Below are positions 51,639 to 59,423 of a stretch of DNA of 64,000 bases, piece after piece (position 1 is the first letter of the stretch; every line of letters starts with the position of its first letter). Location of the stretch: positions 992,001 to 1,056,000 of the forward strand of contig JADKGW010000002.1 of assembly GCA_016722075.1 (NCBI GenBank), given 5' to 3'. This stretch comes from Candidatus Kouleothrix ribensis (GTDB lineage Bacteria; Chloroflexota; Chloroflexia; Chloroflexales; Roseiflexaceae). Under the pieces are notes generated by a model that saw nothing but the letters and a program-made list of their open reading frames with translations, searched no databases and was not told the origin of the DNA. Position numbers and translations under genes: made by a program.

Positions 51639-51707
51639 CTAGCCTGAGCTCCACGAATAGCCGCGCAAGATCGTGAACGTACGTGGACTCGGGTCCACGT
51701 TTTTTTG
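51609..51707 (+). promoter_or_regulatory. Ribosome-mediated transcription attenuator of tyrS
   Basis: Three exclusive pairings. Stem 1:2 is GTGGAG (51609-51614) with CTCCAC (51649-51654). Stem 2:3 is TCCACG (51650-51655) with CGTGGA (51682-51687), the antiterminator. Stem 3:4 is ACGTGGAC (51681-51688) with GTCCACGT (51693-51700), loop TCGG, then T-run: the terminator. Stalling at the Tyr codons would block strand 1, freeing strand 2 to sequester strand 3, so tyrS is transcribed when Tyr-tRNA is low. Each helix is visible; the mechanism is inferred by analogy with trp, his and pheS leaders. Confidence 0.78.
51681..51706 (+). terminator. Intrinsic terminator in the tyrS leader
   Basis: An 8-pair stem ACGTGGAC/GTCCACGT with tetraloop TCGG followed by seven T (51700-51706), 69 bases before the tyrS start codon. 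Confidence 0.88.
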
Positions 51708-51774
51708 TGCCTGGCGATTTCGGCCGCCGCGCGTGGCGCCTAGCCATACGGCGCACCATGAGGGGACAGATTGT

Positions 51775-52956
51775 ATGGATCATATCGACGAGCTTTTGTC
51801 GCGCGGCGTGGCCGAGGTGCTGGTCGAGGCCGACCTGCGCCGCAAGCTGGCCGGCGACCGCCCACTGCGCCTGAAGCAGGGCTTCGACCCGACTAAGCCC
51901 GACATGCATATCGGCCACGCGGTCGGCCTGCGCAAGCTGCGCAAGTTCCAGCAGCTGGGCCACCAGGTCGTGCTGATCGTCGGCGATTGGACGGCCCAGA
52001 TCGGCGATCCAAGCGGCCGCGACGAGACCCGCCCGCGCCTGACGGCCGAGATTGTGCGCCAGAACGCCGAGACCTACATGCAGCAGTTTTTTAAGGTGGT
52101 CGACCGCGAGCGCACCGAGGTGCGCTGGCAGAGCGAGTGGTTCGGCAGCTTCGACCTGGAGCGGGCGCTGAACCTGGCCGGCCGCTTTACGCTGGCCCAG
52201 CTGCTCGCGCACGAAACCTTCCGCAAGCGCTACGAAGAAGGCGGCAAGCTGACCATCCTCGAGCTGATGTACCCGATGCTGCAGGGCTACGACTCGGTGA
52301 TGGTCAACCCCGATGTCGAGTTCGGCGGCACCGATCAGAAGTTCAACAACCTGGCCGGCCGCGAGCTGATGGCCCAGCTCGACATGGTGCCGCAAGACAT
52401 CCTGCTGGTGCCGCTCATCCCCGGCACCGACGGCCGCAAGATGGGCAAGACCTTCAACAATACGATCGACATCCTGATGCCGCCGTTCGAGATGTACAGT
52501 AAGGTGCTCGCGATGAGCGACGACGTGCTGCCGCTGTACTTCGAGGTGCTCACCGACTTGCCGCTGGCCGAGCTGGCCGAGATCAAGCAGGCGCTTGCGG
52601 CCGGCAGCGCTAATCCGATGAATTACAAAATGCGGCTAGCACGCGAGGTCGTTGCGCAATTCCACAGCCCGGCCGACGCACCGGCTGCCGAGGCCGAGTG
52701 GATCAAACGCTTCCGCGAGCGCGAGATCCCCGATCAGATGCCCGAGCATACGATCAGCGCGCCCACCAACATCGTCGACCTGCTGGTCGAGAGCAAGCTG
52801 GCCGCCAGCAAGAGCGAGGCGCGCCGGCTGATCGACGGCGGCGGCGTGCGTGTCGATGGCGAAAAAGTCGGCAGCTACGATCTGGCACTCAGCCCGGCAA
52901 ACGCTGCGGTGGTGCAGGTCGGCCGCCGCAAGTTCGTGCGCGTGCGCGGCACCTGA
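51775..52956 (+). CDS. tyrS: Tyrosyl-tRNA synthetase
   Basis: 393 residues from ATG 51775 (GAGGGG upstream). HIGH motif at 45-48 (PDMHIGHAVGL), tyrosine-pocket region ELMYPMLQGYDSVMVNPDVE with FGGTDQKFN, the second class I motif as KMGKT (222-226; a common TyrRS variant of KMSKS), and a C-terminal S4 RNA-binding domain (NIVDLLVESKLAASKSEARR to VDGEKVGSY). Regulated by the peptide-leader attenuator directly upstream. The frame upstream of ATG 51775 would run through the terminator and is not coding. Confidence 0.96.
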   Translation: MDHIDELLSRGVAEVLVEADLRRKLAGDRPLRLKQGFDPTKPDMHIGHAVGLRKLRKFQQLGHQVVLIVGDWTAQIGDPSGRDETRPRLTAEIVRQNAETYMQQFFKVVDRERTEVRWQSEWFGSFDLERALNLAGRFTLAQLLAHETFRKRYEEGGKLTILELMYPMLQGYDSVMVNPDVEFGGTDQKFNNLAGRELMAQLDMVPQDILLVPLIPGTDGRKMGKTFNNTIDILMPPFEMYSKVLAMSDDVLPLYFEVLTDLPLAELAEIKQALAAGSANPMNYKMRLAREVVAQFHSPADAPAAEAEWIKRFREREIPDQMPEHTISAPTNIVDLLVESKLAASKSEARRLIDGGGVRVDGEKVGSYDLALSPANAAVVQVGRRKFVRVRGT

Positions 52957-53012
52957 ATTTGACAGCATACCGCCTAGCTCGTAGACTTGCGCCTGCACCA
53001 AACGGGCAGCGT

Positions 53013-53044
53013 GTACGCAGCCGGCGCACCGCGCCTGCGGCAAC
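53013..53044 (+). repeat. Palindromic intergenic repeat R1, copy e (partial)
   Basis: Core GTACGCAGCCGGCG then CGCCTGCGGCAACA; lies about 50 bases before the full copy d, in the same orientation, downstream of tyrS. Confidence 0.6.
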
Positions 53045-53077
53045 AGCTCAGGCGGCCGCGTAACACTATGACAGGAC

Positions 53078-53203
53078 GTACGCAGTCGGCGTTTTTTGCC
53101 TGCGGCAGCATGGTACGTTTCTGTTCTTGTGTGATGGTGCGCGCTACGAGCGCACCATCGAACACACACACGATGCCGTACCGCTCTGCCGAAGGCAGGC
53201 ATT
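53078..53203 (+). repeat. Palindromic intergenic repeat R1, copy d (most complete)
   Basis: Core GTACGCAGTCGGCG. Outer arms TGCCTGCGGCAG (53097-53108) and CTGCCGAAGGCA (53186-53197) pair at 11 of 12; inner arms GATGGTGCGC (53133-53142) and GCGCACCATC (53150-53159) are perfect; GGTAC/GTACC arms lie between. The whole element can fold into one long cruciform-like hairpin. Confidence 0.75.
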
Positions 53204-53259
53204 GCCCGAGACGCGAGGCACCGCGTAACTCTTGACTATGAGAGGCCGGCGGCACGCCC

Positions 53260-54150
53260 ATGGGAACGCTCTACCTGGTCAGCACGCCGATTGGCAACCT
53301 AGACGATATCACCCTGCGCGCGCTGCGTGTGCTGCGCGAGGCCAGCCTGATCGCGGCCGAAGACCCGCGCCAGGCACAGCGCCTGCTCGCGCGCTACCAG
53401 ATCGATACACCGTGCATTTCATACCACCAGCACAACAAGCTCGCCAGCGTCGACGACCTGCTCACGGCGCTGGCCAATGGCGATGTCGCGCTGATCTCGA
53501 ACTCGGGCACGCCAGGCATGTCGGCGCCGGGCTTCGAGCTGGTGAATGCGTGTATTGCGGCGGGATTGACGGTGCTGCCCATCCCTGGGCCAAGCACGCC
53601 AATCACTGCGCTGGTGGCCTCGGGCCTGCCTACCGATCAGTTCACCTGCCTGGGGTTTCTGCCCAGGCGCGGGGCCGAGCGGCGCGCCTTGCTCACCAGC
53701 CTGGCCGAGCTGCCTCAGACGCTGGTGTGCTTCGAGGCCGCGCACCGCGTCGTCGATGCGCTGGCCGATCTGCTGGCGATCCTTGGCGACCGGCGCATGG
53801 TCGCAGCCCGCGAGCTGACCAGGCCGCAAGAGGAGTTTCGCCGCCAGCGCATCAGCCAGGTGCTGGCCCACTACAGCACACACCGCCCGCGCGGCGAGTT
53901 TACACTGCTGGTCGAGGGCCGGCGCTGGCCTGGCCCGCGTAAGGCCCAGCCGGCCGATCTACAGGCTGTGGCAGCACCGCCCGACGAGCAGCTGCCCAGC
54001 GAGGCCGAGGTGGCCGCGCGGCTGCGCAGCCTGCGCGCTCAGGGCAAAAGCGGCAGCTCTGCAGCGCGCCAGATCGCGCGCGAGCTTGGGCTGAATAAGA
54101 GCCTGATCTACCAGATCTGGATCGGGCTCGGCCAGGAAGATACACCGTGA
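53260..54150 (+). CDS. rsmI: 16S rRNA (cytidine-2'-O)-methyltransferase RsmI
   Basis: 296 residues. Tetrapyrrole-methylase-type fold with the RsmI signatures MGTLYLVSTPIGNLDDITLRAL, IAAEDPRQAQRLL (usually AEDTR), ALISNSGTPGMSAPGF, LPIPGPSTPITALVASGLPTD, FLPRRGAERRALL and FEAAHRV. Methylates the 2'-O of C1402 (E. coli numbering) in 16S rRNA using SAM. The C-terminal region (RSLRAQGKSGSSAARQIARE with LGLNKSLIYQIW) is the usual small helical domain. It is overlapped by the SDR gene (GTGA). Confidence 0.94.
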   Translation: MGTLYLVSTPIGNLDDITLRALRVLREASLIAAEDPRQAQRLLARYQIDTPCISYHQHNKLASVDDLLTALANGDVALISNSGTPGMSAPGFELVNACIAAGLTVLPIPGPSTPITALVASGLPTDQFTCLGFLPRRGAERRALLTSLAELPQTLVCFEAAHRVVDALADLLAILGDRRMVAARELTRPQEEFRRQRISQVLAHYSTHRPRGEFTLLVEGRRWPGPRKAQPADLQAVAAPPDEQLPSEAEVAARLRSLRAQGKSGSSAARQIARELGLNKSLIYQIWIGLGQEDTP

Positions 54151-54923
54151 ACCTGCACGACAAAGTCATCGTGATCACCGGCGCGTCAAGCGGTTTTGGC
54201 GAGCAGATCGCGCGCCGCTGCGCGCAGCAGGGCGCCCGGCTGGTGCTGGCCGCCCGCACACCAGGGCCGCTCGAGCAGCTGGCCGGCGAGCTCGGCGCAC
54301 GCACCGGCCGTGCCCTGGCGGTGCCTACCGACGTGGCCGACGACAGCGCAGTGCAGCGCCTGGCCCAGGCCACCTACGCCCACTTCGGCCGCGCCGATGT
54401 GCTGGTGGCCAACGCCGGCTTCGGCCTGCTCGACCCACTGGCCCAGGCGCGGCTGGCCGATTTGCAAGAGATGATTGATGTCAATGTCTACGGCACCGTG
54501 CGCTGCATTCAGGCATTCCTACCGGCCATGCTGCGTAGCCGTAGCGGCCAGATCGTGGTGATGGCCTCGCTGGCGGGGCTGATCGCCACCCAGGGCATGG
54601 GCTTCTACAACACAAGCAAGCACGCGCTCGTGGGCATGGCCCGCACGCTGCTGCTCGAGCTGTATGGCACCGGCGTGCGCTGCGCGCTGGTCTGCCCAGG
54701 TGTGGCCAACACCGGCTTCCAGCGCCGCGCCGACGCGACCATGTATGCCCGCAGCACGCGCCTGGTTACATGTACTAGCGCGCAGGTCGCCGATGCAACC
54801 GTACGCGCCATCCAGCGCCGCACCCATGGCGAGGTGATCGTGCCCCGCCGCGCCCGCGTGCTGACAACCCTGAGCCTGCCGGTTCCAGGCCTGAGCCGGC
54901 TGGTGCTGCGCCTGCTTGGCTGA
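54147..54923 (+). CDS. Short-chain dehydrogenase/reductase
   Basis: 258 residues, GTG start overlapping the rsmI stop by four bases. Classical SDR motifs: cofactor site VITGASSGFGEQIA, NAGFG (usually NAGxG), the catalytic segment VVMASLAGLIATQGMGFYNTSK with YNTSK providing Tyr and Lys, and CPGVANTGF. The C-terminus is long and basic with a hydrophobic tail (LSLPVPGLSRLVLRLLG), which may associate with membrane. Arg/Ala after the first strands (LAARTPGPLE) hints at NADP use. Substrate unknown. Confidence 0.9.
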   Translation: MNLHDKVIVITGASSGFGEQIARRCAQQGARLVLAARTPGPLEQLAGELGARTGRALAVPTDVADDSAVQRLAQATYAHFGRADVLVANAGFGLLDPLAQARLADLQEMIDVNVYGTVRCIQAFLPAMLRSRSGQIVVMASLAGLIATQGMGFYNTSKHALVGMARTLLLELYGTGVRCALVCPGVANTGFQRRADATMYARSTRLVTCTSAQVADATVRAIQRRTHGEVIVPRRARVLTTLSLPVPGLSRLVLRLLG

Positions 54924-55094
54924 GCGCAACGGCGGCGCGGTACCAGTGCCGTTTCGAAAATAGTACTACGGTCATCCACAGGCGGCTAGTCGCGCCAATC
55001 TGAGTGTGCTAAGATAGCCCTCGCTAACGCGCGCCGCCCGCAGTCGTCGATATCTACAGCAGCGGCCGGCTGCCGCGGTCAGGAGAAGCCTCGA

Positions 55095-56258
55095 ATGACG
55101 TATGAACGAATTGCAGAGCGCGTGGCCAAGGTACCGCCCTCGGGTATCCGGCGCTTTTTCGACATCGCGGCGCAGATGCCCGATGTAATCTCGCTGGGCA
55201 TCGGCGAGCCCGACTTCGTCACGCCCACGCATATTCGCGCCGCCGGCATCGATGCACTCAATGCGGGCAAGACGGCATATACATCGAACTCGGGCCTGCT
55301 CGAGCTGCGTGTAGCCCTTTCCGAGCACCTCGGCCGGCTCTACGGCACCAGCTACGACCCCGAAAACGAGCTGCTGATCACCGTCGGCGTGAGCGAGGCG
55401 CTGCAGAACGCGATGCTGGCGACGATCAACCCCGGCGATGAGGTGATCATCCCCGAGCCGAGCTTCGTGGCCTACCCGGCCAGCGTGGCCTTTGCCGGCG
55501 GCACCCCGGTGTTTGTGCGCACCAGTGTCGAGCACGCCTTCCAGGTCACCGGCGCGGCGATCGAGGCGGCGATCACGCCGCGCACCCGCGCGATCTTGAT
55601 CGGCTACCCAAACAACCCGACCGGTGCGGTGATGCCGCGCGAGCGGCTGCTCGAGATCGCCGCGCTGGCCGAAAAGTACGACTTGCTGGTGTTCTCCGAC
55701 GAGATCTACGACCGGCTGGTGTATGGCGTCGAGCATACCTGCTTCGCGGCGCTGCCGGGTATGGCCAGCCGCACGATCCTGCTGGGCGGCTTCTCGAAGG
55801 CCTACGCCATGACCGGCTGGCGCCTGGGCTGGCTCGCCGCACCGGCCGATATTACCGCCGCCACCCGCAAGATCCACCAGTACGCGATCATGTCGGCGCC
55901 GACCGTCGCGCAGTACGCCGGCCTGGCGGCCCTGCACACCGGCGAGCAGGCTGTGCAGCAGATGGTCGCCGAGTACGATCGCCGCCGCCGCGTGATCGTC
56001 GATGGCCTGAACCAGATCGGGCTGCCAACCTTCGAGGCCCAGGGCGCGTTCTATGTCTTCCCACAGGTTAGCCACCTCGGCTTCACCAGCGAAGAGTTCG
56101 CCGAGGGCCTGCTGCACGGCCAGCAGGTGGCGGTTATCCCCGGCGATGCGTTTGGGCCTAGCGGCGCCGGCTATGTTCGCGCCTGCTACGCGTCGTCGCT
56201 CGACAAGATCGAAGCCGCGCTCGATCGGATCGAGCGCTTCGTCAAGCCATACCGCTAG
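55095..56258 (+). CDS. PLP-dependent class I/II aminotransferase (aspartate aminotransferase-like)
   Basis: 387 residues, ATG preceded by AGGAGAAG. Fold-type I motifs: ISLGIGEPDFVTP, YTSNSGLLELRVALSEHL, PNNPTGAVM, FSDEIYDRLVYG, and GGFSKAYAMTGWRLGWLAAP with the PLP lysine; YVRACYASS binds the substrate carboxylate. The sequence is closest in style to aspartate/aromatic or N-succinyl-type subgroup I-gamma aminotransferases; exact amino donor not predictable. Confidence 0.9.
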   Translation: MTYERIAERVAKVPPSGIRRFFDIAAQMPDVISLGIGEPDFVTPTHIRAAGIDALNAGKTAYTSNSGLLELRVALSEHLGRLYGTSYDPENELLITVGVSEALQNAMLATINPGDEVIIPEPSFVAYPASVAFAGGTPVFVRTSVEHAFQVTGAAIEAAITPRTRAILIGYPNNPTGAVMPRERLLEIAALAEKYDLLVFSDEIYDRLVYGVEHTCFAALPGMASRTILLGGFSKAYAMTGWRLGWLAAPADITAATRKIHQYAIMSAPTVAQYAGLAALHTGEQAVQQMVAEYDRRRRVIVDGLNQIGLPTFEAQGAFYVFPQVSHLGFTSEEFAEGLLHGQQVAVIPGDAFGPSGAGYVRACYASSLDKIEAALDRIERFVKPYR

Positions 56259-56344
56259 TTCGGCTCTGCGCTCTGTGAGCGCAAAAACGAACATACAACT
56301 TCGACACATTGTAGCTTGCATCGCAACACAGGAGGGTTATTCCC

Positions 56345-56695
56345 ATGGCTGTCGATTACGCCGAAACGCCGAACATGGCCAGTACACCAGCTGTCGTCAA
56401 CGAGCAGCTCTACTGCGCGCTCACCGGCAAACCGATCAGCGCCGAGACCGCCTACTGGGCGCCGCCGTTAGTCACCGCGCGCGAGCTTGTGGCTGCGGTC
56501 GTCAATGGCGCACTGTTCGCGCCCGGCACACTCAGCCTGATCCTGTTCGAGCAACAGCCTAATGTGCCCTACGACCCGGCCATGCGCGAGCAGCTGGCCG
56601 CCCGGCGCAGCGCCGAGCAGCTGAAGCTGCTGATTGGCCTGCTCACTATTATCGCGCTGATCGTCGTACCGATCGTGTTGCTGGCCATGCGGTAG
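56345..56695 (+). CDS. Small protein with C-terminal membrane helix, unknown function
   Basis: 116 residues; ATG with AGGAGGG upstream, a strong translation signal. The N-terminal half contains EQLYCALTGKPISAETAYWA and PPLVTARELVAAVVNGALF, the C-terminal part a single hydrophobic helix (LLIGLLTIIALIVVPIVLLAMR, first part). One cysteine only, so not an obvious metal site. Likely tail-anchored in the membrane facing the cytoplasm. No family recognised. Confidence 0.7.
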   Translation: MAVDYAETPNMASTPAVVNEQLYCALTGKPISAETAYWAPPLVTARELVAAVVNGALFAPGTLSLILFEQQPNVPYDPAMREQLAARRSAEQLKLLIGLLTIIALIVVPIVLLAMR

Positions 56696-56790
56696 GGTAA
56701 CGTAGTCGTGCCGGTGCCAGGCGTGCAGCACCTGCCGCAGCGCCGCTCGGTATGGCTCAATCTGTGCCGCTTGCCGCTGTAGGTGAATGA

Positions 56791-57474
56791 ATGGTTCTCT
56801 CGGTAATCATGCCCTGCTACAACGAGGCCGCCACGCTGCCGGCCATCCTCGAGAAAGTGCGCTCAGTCAAGCTCGAGAAACAGATCATCGCCGTCGATGA
56901 TCACTCGACCGATAACACATACGCCATCCTCTGCAGCGAGCAGACGCACGACCCATCGATGATCGTGGTGCGCCACCCGGCCAACAGCGGCAAGGGCGCC
57001 GCCGTGCGGAGCGGCCTGGCCCGCGCCACCGGCGAGATCGTGATCATCCAGGACGCCGACCTCGAGTACGATCCCGATGATTACTACGAGCTGGTGCGCC
57101 CGATCGCCGAAGGCCGCGTCAACGTGGTGTTCGGCTCGCGCTTCCTTGGCCGGCATACCGGCATGTACTTCTGGAATGCGCTCGGCAATAAAGGCCTGAC
57201 CTTCCTGACTAACCTGCTATTCAACTGCTGGATCTCGGATATGGAGACCTGCTATAAGGTCATGCGCACCGAGATCATGCGCGACCTGCAGCTCAAAAGC
57301 GGTGATTTCCGGCTCGAGCCCGAGATCGCCGCCAAGGTGCTCAAGCGCGGGCACCGGATCTACGAGGTGCCGGTCAGCTACCTTGGCCGCACCTACGAAG
57401 AGGGCAAGAAAATGAAGCCAAGCCAGGGCTTCTATGCGATCTTGGCGCTGCTGAAGTATCGCTTCTTCGACTAA
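56791..57474 (+). CDS. Family 2 glycosyltransferase (dolichol-phosphate mannosyltransferase-like)
   Basis: 227 residues. GT-A fold: LSVIMPCYNEAATLPAILEK, IIAVDDHSTDNTY, NSGKGAAVRSGLARATGEI and DxD-type metal site IIQDADLEYDPDD, then FGSRFLGRH and SDMETCYKVMRTEIM. This matches the DPM1-like catalytic domain with no membrane helices. It probably moves a sugar from a nucleotide donor to polyprenyl phosphate (inferred from family). Start is ATG 56791, no strong ribosome-binding site. Confidence 0.9.
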   Translation: MVLSVIMPCYNEAATLPAILEKVRSVKLEKQIIAVDDHSTDNTYAILCSEQTHDPSMIVVRHPANSGKGAAVRSGLARATGEIVIIQDADLEYDPDDYYELVRPIAEGRVNVVFGSRFLGRHTGMYFWNALGNKGLTFLTNLLFNCWISDMETCYKVMRTEIMRDLQLKSGDFRLEPEIAAKVLKRGHRIYEVPVSYLGRTYEEGKKMKPSQGFYAILALLKYRFFD

Positions 57475-57577
57475 GGCATGGTTCAAACGCGGCGGTTGCT
57501 GCTGCACCGTTCGGGAAGGCCTGGTCGGCACCATCACAACTTGCACCAGAAAAAGAAGAATCTAGCCCGTATGGATA

Positions 57578-57586
57578 TGTTATAAT
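57578..57586 (+). promoter_or_regulatory. Candidate extended -10 for rpe
   Basis: TGTTATAAT: TATAAT at 57581-57586 preceded by TGT, an extended -10; no clear -35. Places transcription start about 60 bases before rpe. Confidence 0.5.
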
Positions 57587-57653
57587 TGGCGCTGGTATGC
57601 CGTAACTGCGCTCGACCGCATATGCCCGGGCGTATGCGCAAAGTGAGGTAGCC

Positions 57654-58343
57654 GTGCCAATTGCCACGATCAAGAACCGCCCCATCCTGCTCGCGCCGTC
57701 TGTGCTCTCAGCCGATTTCGCACGACTCGGCCAGCACGCACGCGAGGCTGTAGACGCAGGTGCCGACTGGTTACAGATTGACGTCATGGATGGCATGTTC
57801 GTGCCGAATATTAGCGTAGGCCTGCCGGTGGTGGCCTCGCTGCGGCGCGCCGTGCCGGTTACGCTCGACTGCCACCTGATGATTGTGCAGCCCGAACGCT
57901 ATGTCGCCGATTTTGTGAAGGCCGGCGCGAACCATATCACGATCCACGTCGAGGCCACCACCCATATGCACCGCGCAATCCAGCAGATCAAGCAGCTGGG
58001 CGTCACTGCCGGCGTAGCCCTTAACCCGGCCACCCCGCTCAATACGCTCGATGAAATTGTGTCGTACGTCGACCTCGTGCTGATCATGAGTGTCAACCCT
58101 GGCTTTGGCGGCCAGGAGTACATCCCAACCAGCACCGCCAAGATCGCGCGCCTACGCCAGATGCTCGACGAGCGTGGCCTCAACCACATTCCGATCCAGG
58201 TCGACGGCGGCATCAGCCAGCAGAATGTGGCCGAGGTCGTCGGCGCGGGCGCAACCAATATCGTCGCCGGGTCGGCGATCTTCAACAACCGCCAGTCGGT
58301 GGCCGAGGCCGTCGCGGGCATGCACGCGGCGCTGGCCCGCTAG
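57654..58343 (+). CDS. rpe: Ribulose-phosphate 3-epimerase
   Basis: 229 residues, GTG start behind GAGG. TIM-barrel motifs: LLAPSVLSADFARLG, WLQIDVMDGMFVPNIS (catalytic Asp and metal ligands), LDCHLMIVQPERYV, ITIHVEATTHMH, LIMSVNPGFGGQEYIP, and IQVDGGISQQN with catalytic Asp. Interconverts ribulose-5-phosphate and xylulose-5-phosphate in the pentose phosphate or Calvin cycles; the window does not show which applies. Confidence 0.96.
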   Translation: MPIATIKNRPILLAPSVLSADFARLGQHAREAVDAGADWLQIDVMDGMFVPNISVGLPVVASLRRAVPVTLDCHLMIVQPERYVADFVKAGANHITIHVEATTHMHRAIQQIKQLGVTAGVALNPATPLNTLDEIVSYVDLVLIMSVNPGFGGQEYIPTSTAKIARLRQMLDERGLNHIPIQVDGGISQQNVAEVVGAGATNIVAGSAIFNNRQSVAEAVAGMHAALAR

Positions 58344-58556
58344 AGCGCCGTGCCTGGGCGTGCGGTTCGTGAGCGCTTGTGATCTCGTTCTACGGGCGCG
58401 GCGCACAGGCATTGCGCTATGGGTGCTGCCGCCTGCGTACCGCGCACTGCCATAGTCCACGCCGGCCGTGATCGCTCATCTGTGGCATCGGTGGAATCTG
58501 TGGATGATTCGGCTTTGGGCCACCAGGCCGCAGCACGCGAAATCGATCGGACGCGC

Positions 58557-59378
58557 GTGAACCAGCCAGCCCCCAACAACCTGCCGCCTGTACGCGTAGC
58601 GCTGGCCGCCACTCAGCACGATCCCGAGGGTCGCCTGAACCAACAGATCGCCCGTGCGCTGCCGGTGCTCACCGCAATCTTCGATGCCGTGGCCATCCAG
58701 AGCACCCACGCCAGCCACGCCGGGGCGATCGGGCTGCTGCGCGCGGCCGGCGCGCTGGTGCGCCAGGAGTCGTCGGCCGAGTTCAACGGGCTCGCGTGCC
58801 TCGGCGGTACGCGCCGCGCCGCTGTCGAGCTCGGCTTGCGCACCACCGCGCAGCGGCTGCTGTTCTGCGATTTCGACCGGGCGCTGCACTGGGCCGAATA
58901 CTACCCCGACGAGCTGGCACAGGTGGCCGCACGCATCGGCAGCTACGATTTTACCGTGCTCGGGCGCACACCACGCGCATTCGAGTCGCACCCAGGCATT
59001 CAGCGCGACACCGAGGCGATCATCAACCGCGTCTTCGCGCAGGGCAGCGGCCACGCCTGGGATGTCACCGCCGCCGCGCGTGGGCTTTCACGCCGCGCGG
59101 CTACCGCGATCCTGGCCGGCTGCCCCGATCAGAGCATCGGCACCGATATGTCGTGGCCGCTGTTCATTCAGCGGCAGGCCGGCTACTCGATCGGCTACCT
59201 GGCCACCGAGGGCCTCGAGTTCGAGACGGCCGATCGCTATGCCGACCAGATTGCGGCGGCCGGCAGCCGCGAATGCTGGATCGCCAACCTCGATGCCGAC
59301 CCGCGTCAATGGGCCATCCGGCTCGAGCTGGCGCGGATCGAAGTCGAGTCGGCCATCCCTTACCTGGGCCAGTCCTAG
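58557..59378 (+). CDS. Protein of unknown function with possible GT-A-like fold
   Basis: About 273 residues if translation starts at GTG 58557; ATG 58419 in frame is an alternative but lies in repeat-like intergenic DNA. Features: VRVALAATQHDPEGRLNQQIARAL, HAGAIGLLRAAGALV, RLLFCDFDRALHWAEYYPDELA, a SYDFTVLGRTPRAFESHPG segment and AILAGCPDQSIGTDMSWPLF (each quoted in part). The DFDR motif in mid-domain resembles a DxD metal site and the order of segments is reminiscent of a GT-A glycosyltransferase, but this is a guess. Ends 45 bases before proS, likely cotranscribed. Confidence 0.55.
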   Translation: MNQPAPNNLPPVRVALAATQHDPEGRLNQQIARALPVLTAIFDAVAIQSTHASHAGAIGLLRAAGALVRQESSAEFNGLACLGGTRRAAVELGLRTTAQRLLFCDFDRALHWAEYYPDELAQVAARIGSYDFTVLGRTPRAFESHPGIQRDTEAIINRVFAQGSGHAWDVTAAARGLSRRAATAILAGCPDQSIGTDMSWPLFIQRQAGYSIGYLATEGLEFETADRYADQIAAAGSRECWIANLDADPRQWAIRLELARIEVESAIPYLGQS

Positions 59379-59423
59379 CGCCCTGGTTAGTCACACTACC
59401 AACAGGAAAGGTCAAGCCGAACC

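Noticed and set aside
51673..51774. In-frame extension of tyrS by 34 codons
   Set aside because: It would run through the intrinsic terminator and T-run; ATG 51775 fits the family N-terminus and follows a purine-rich site.
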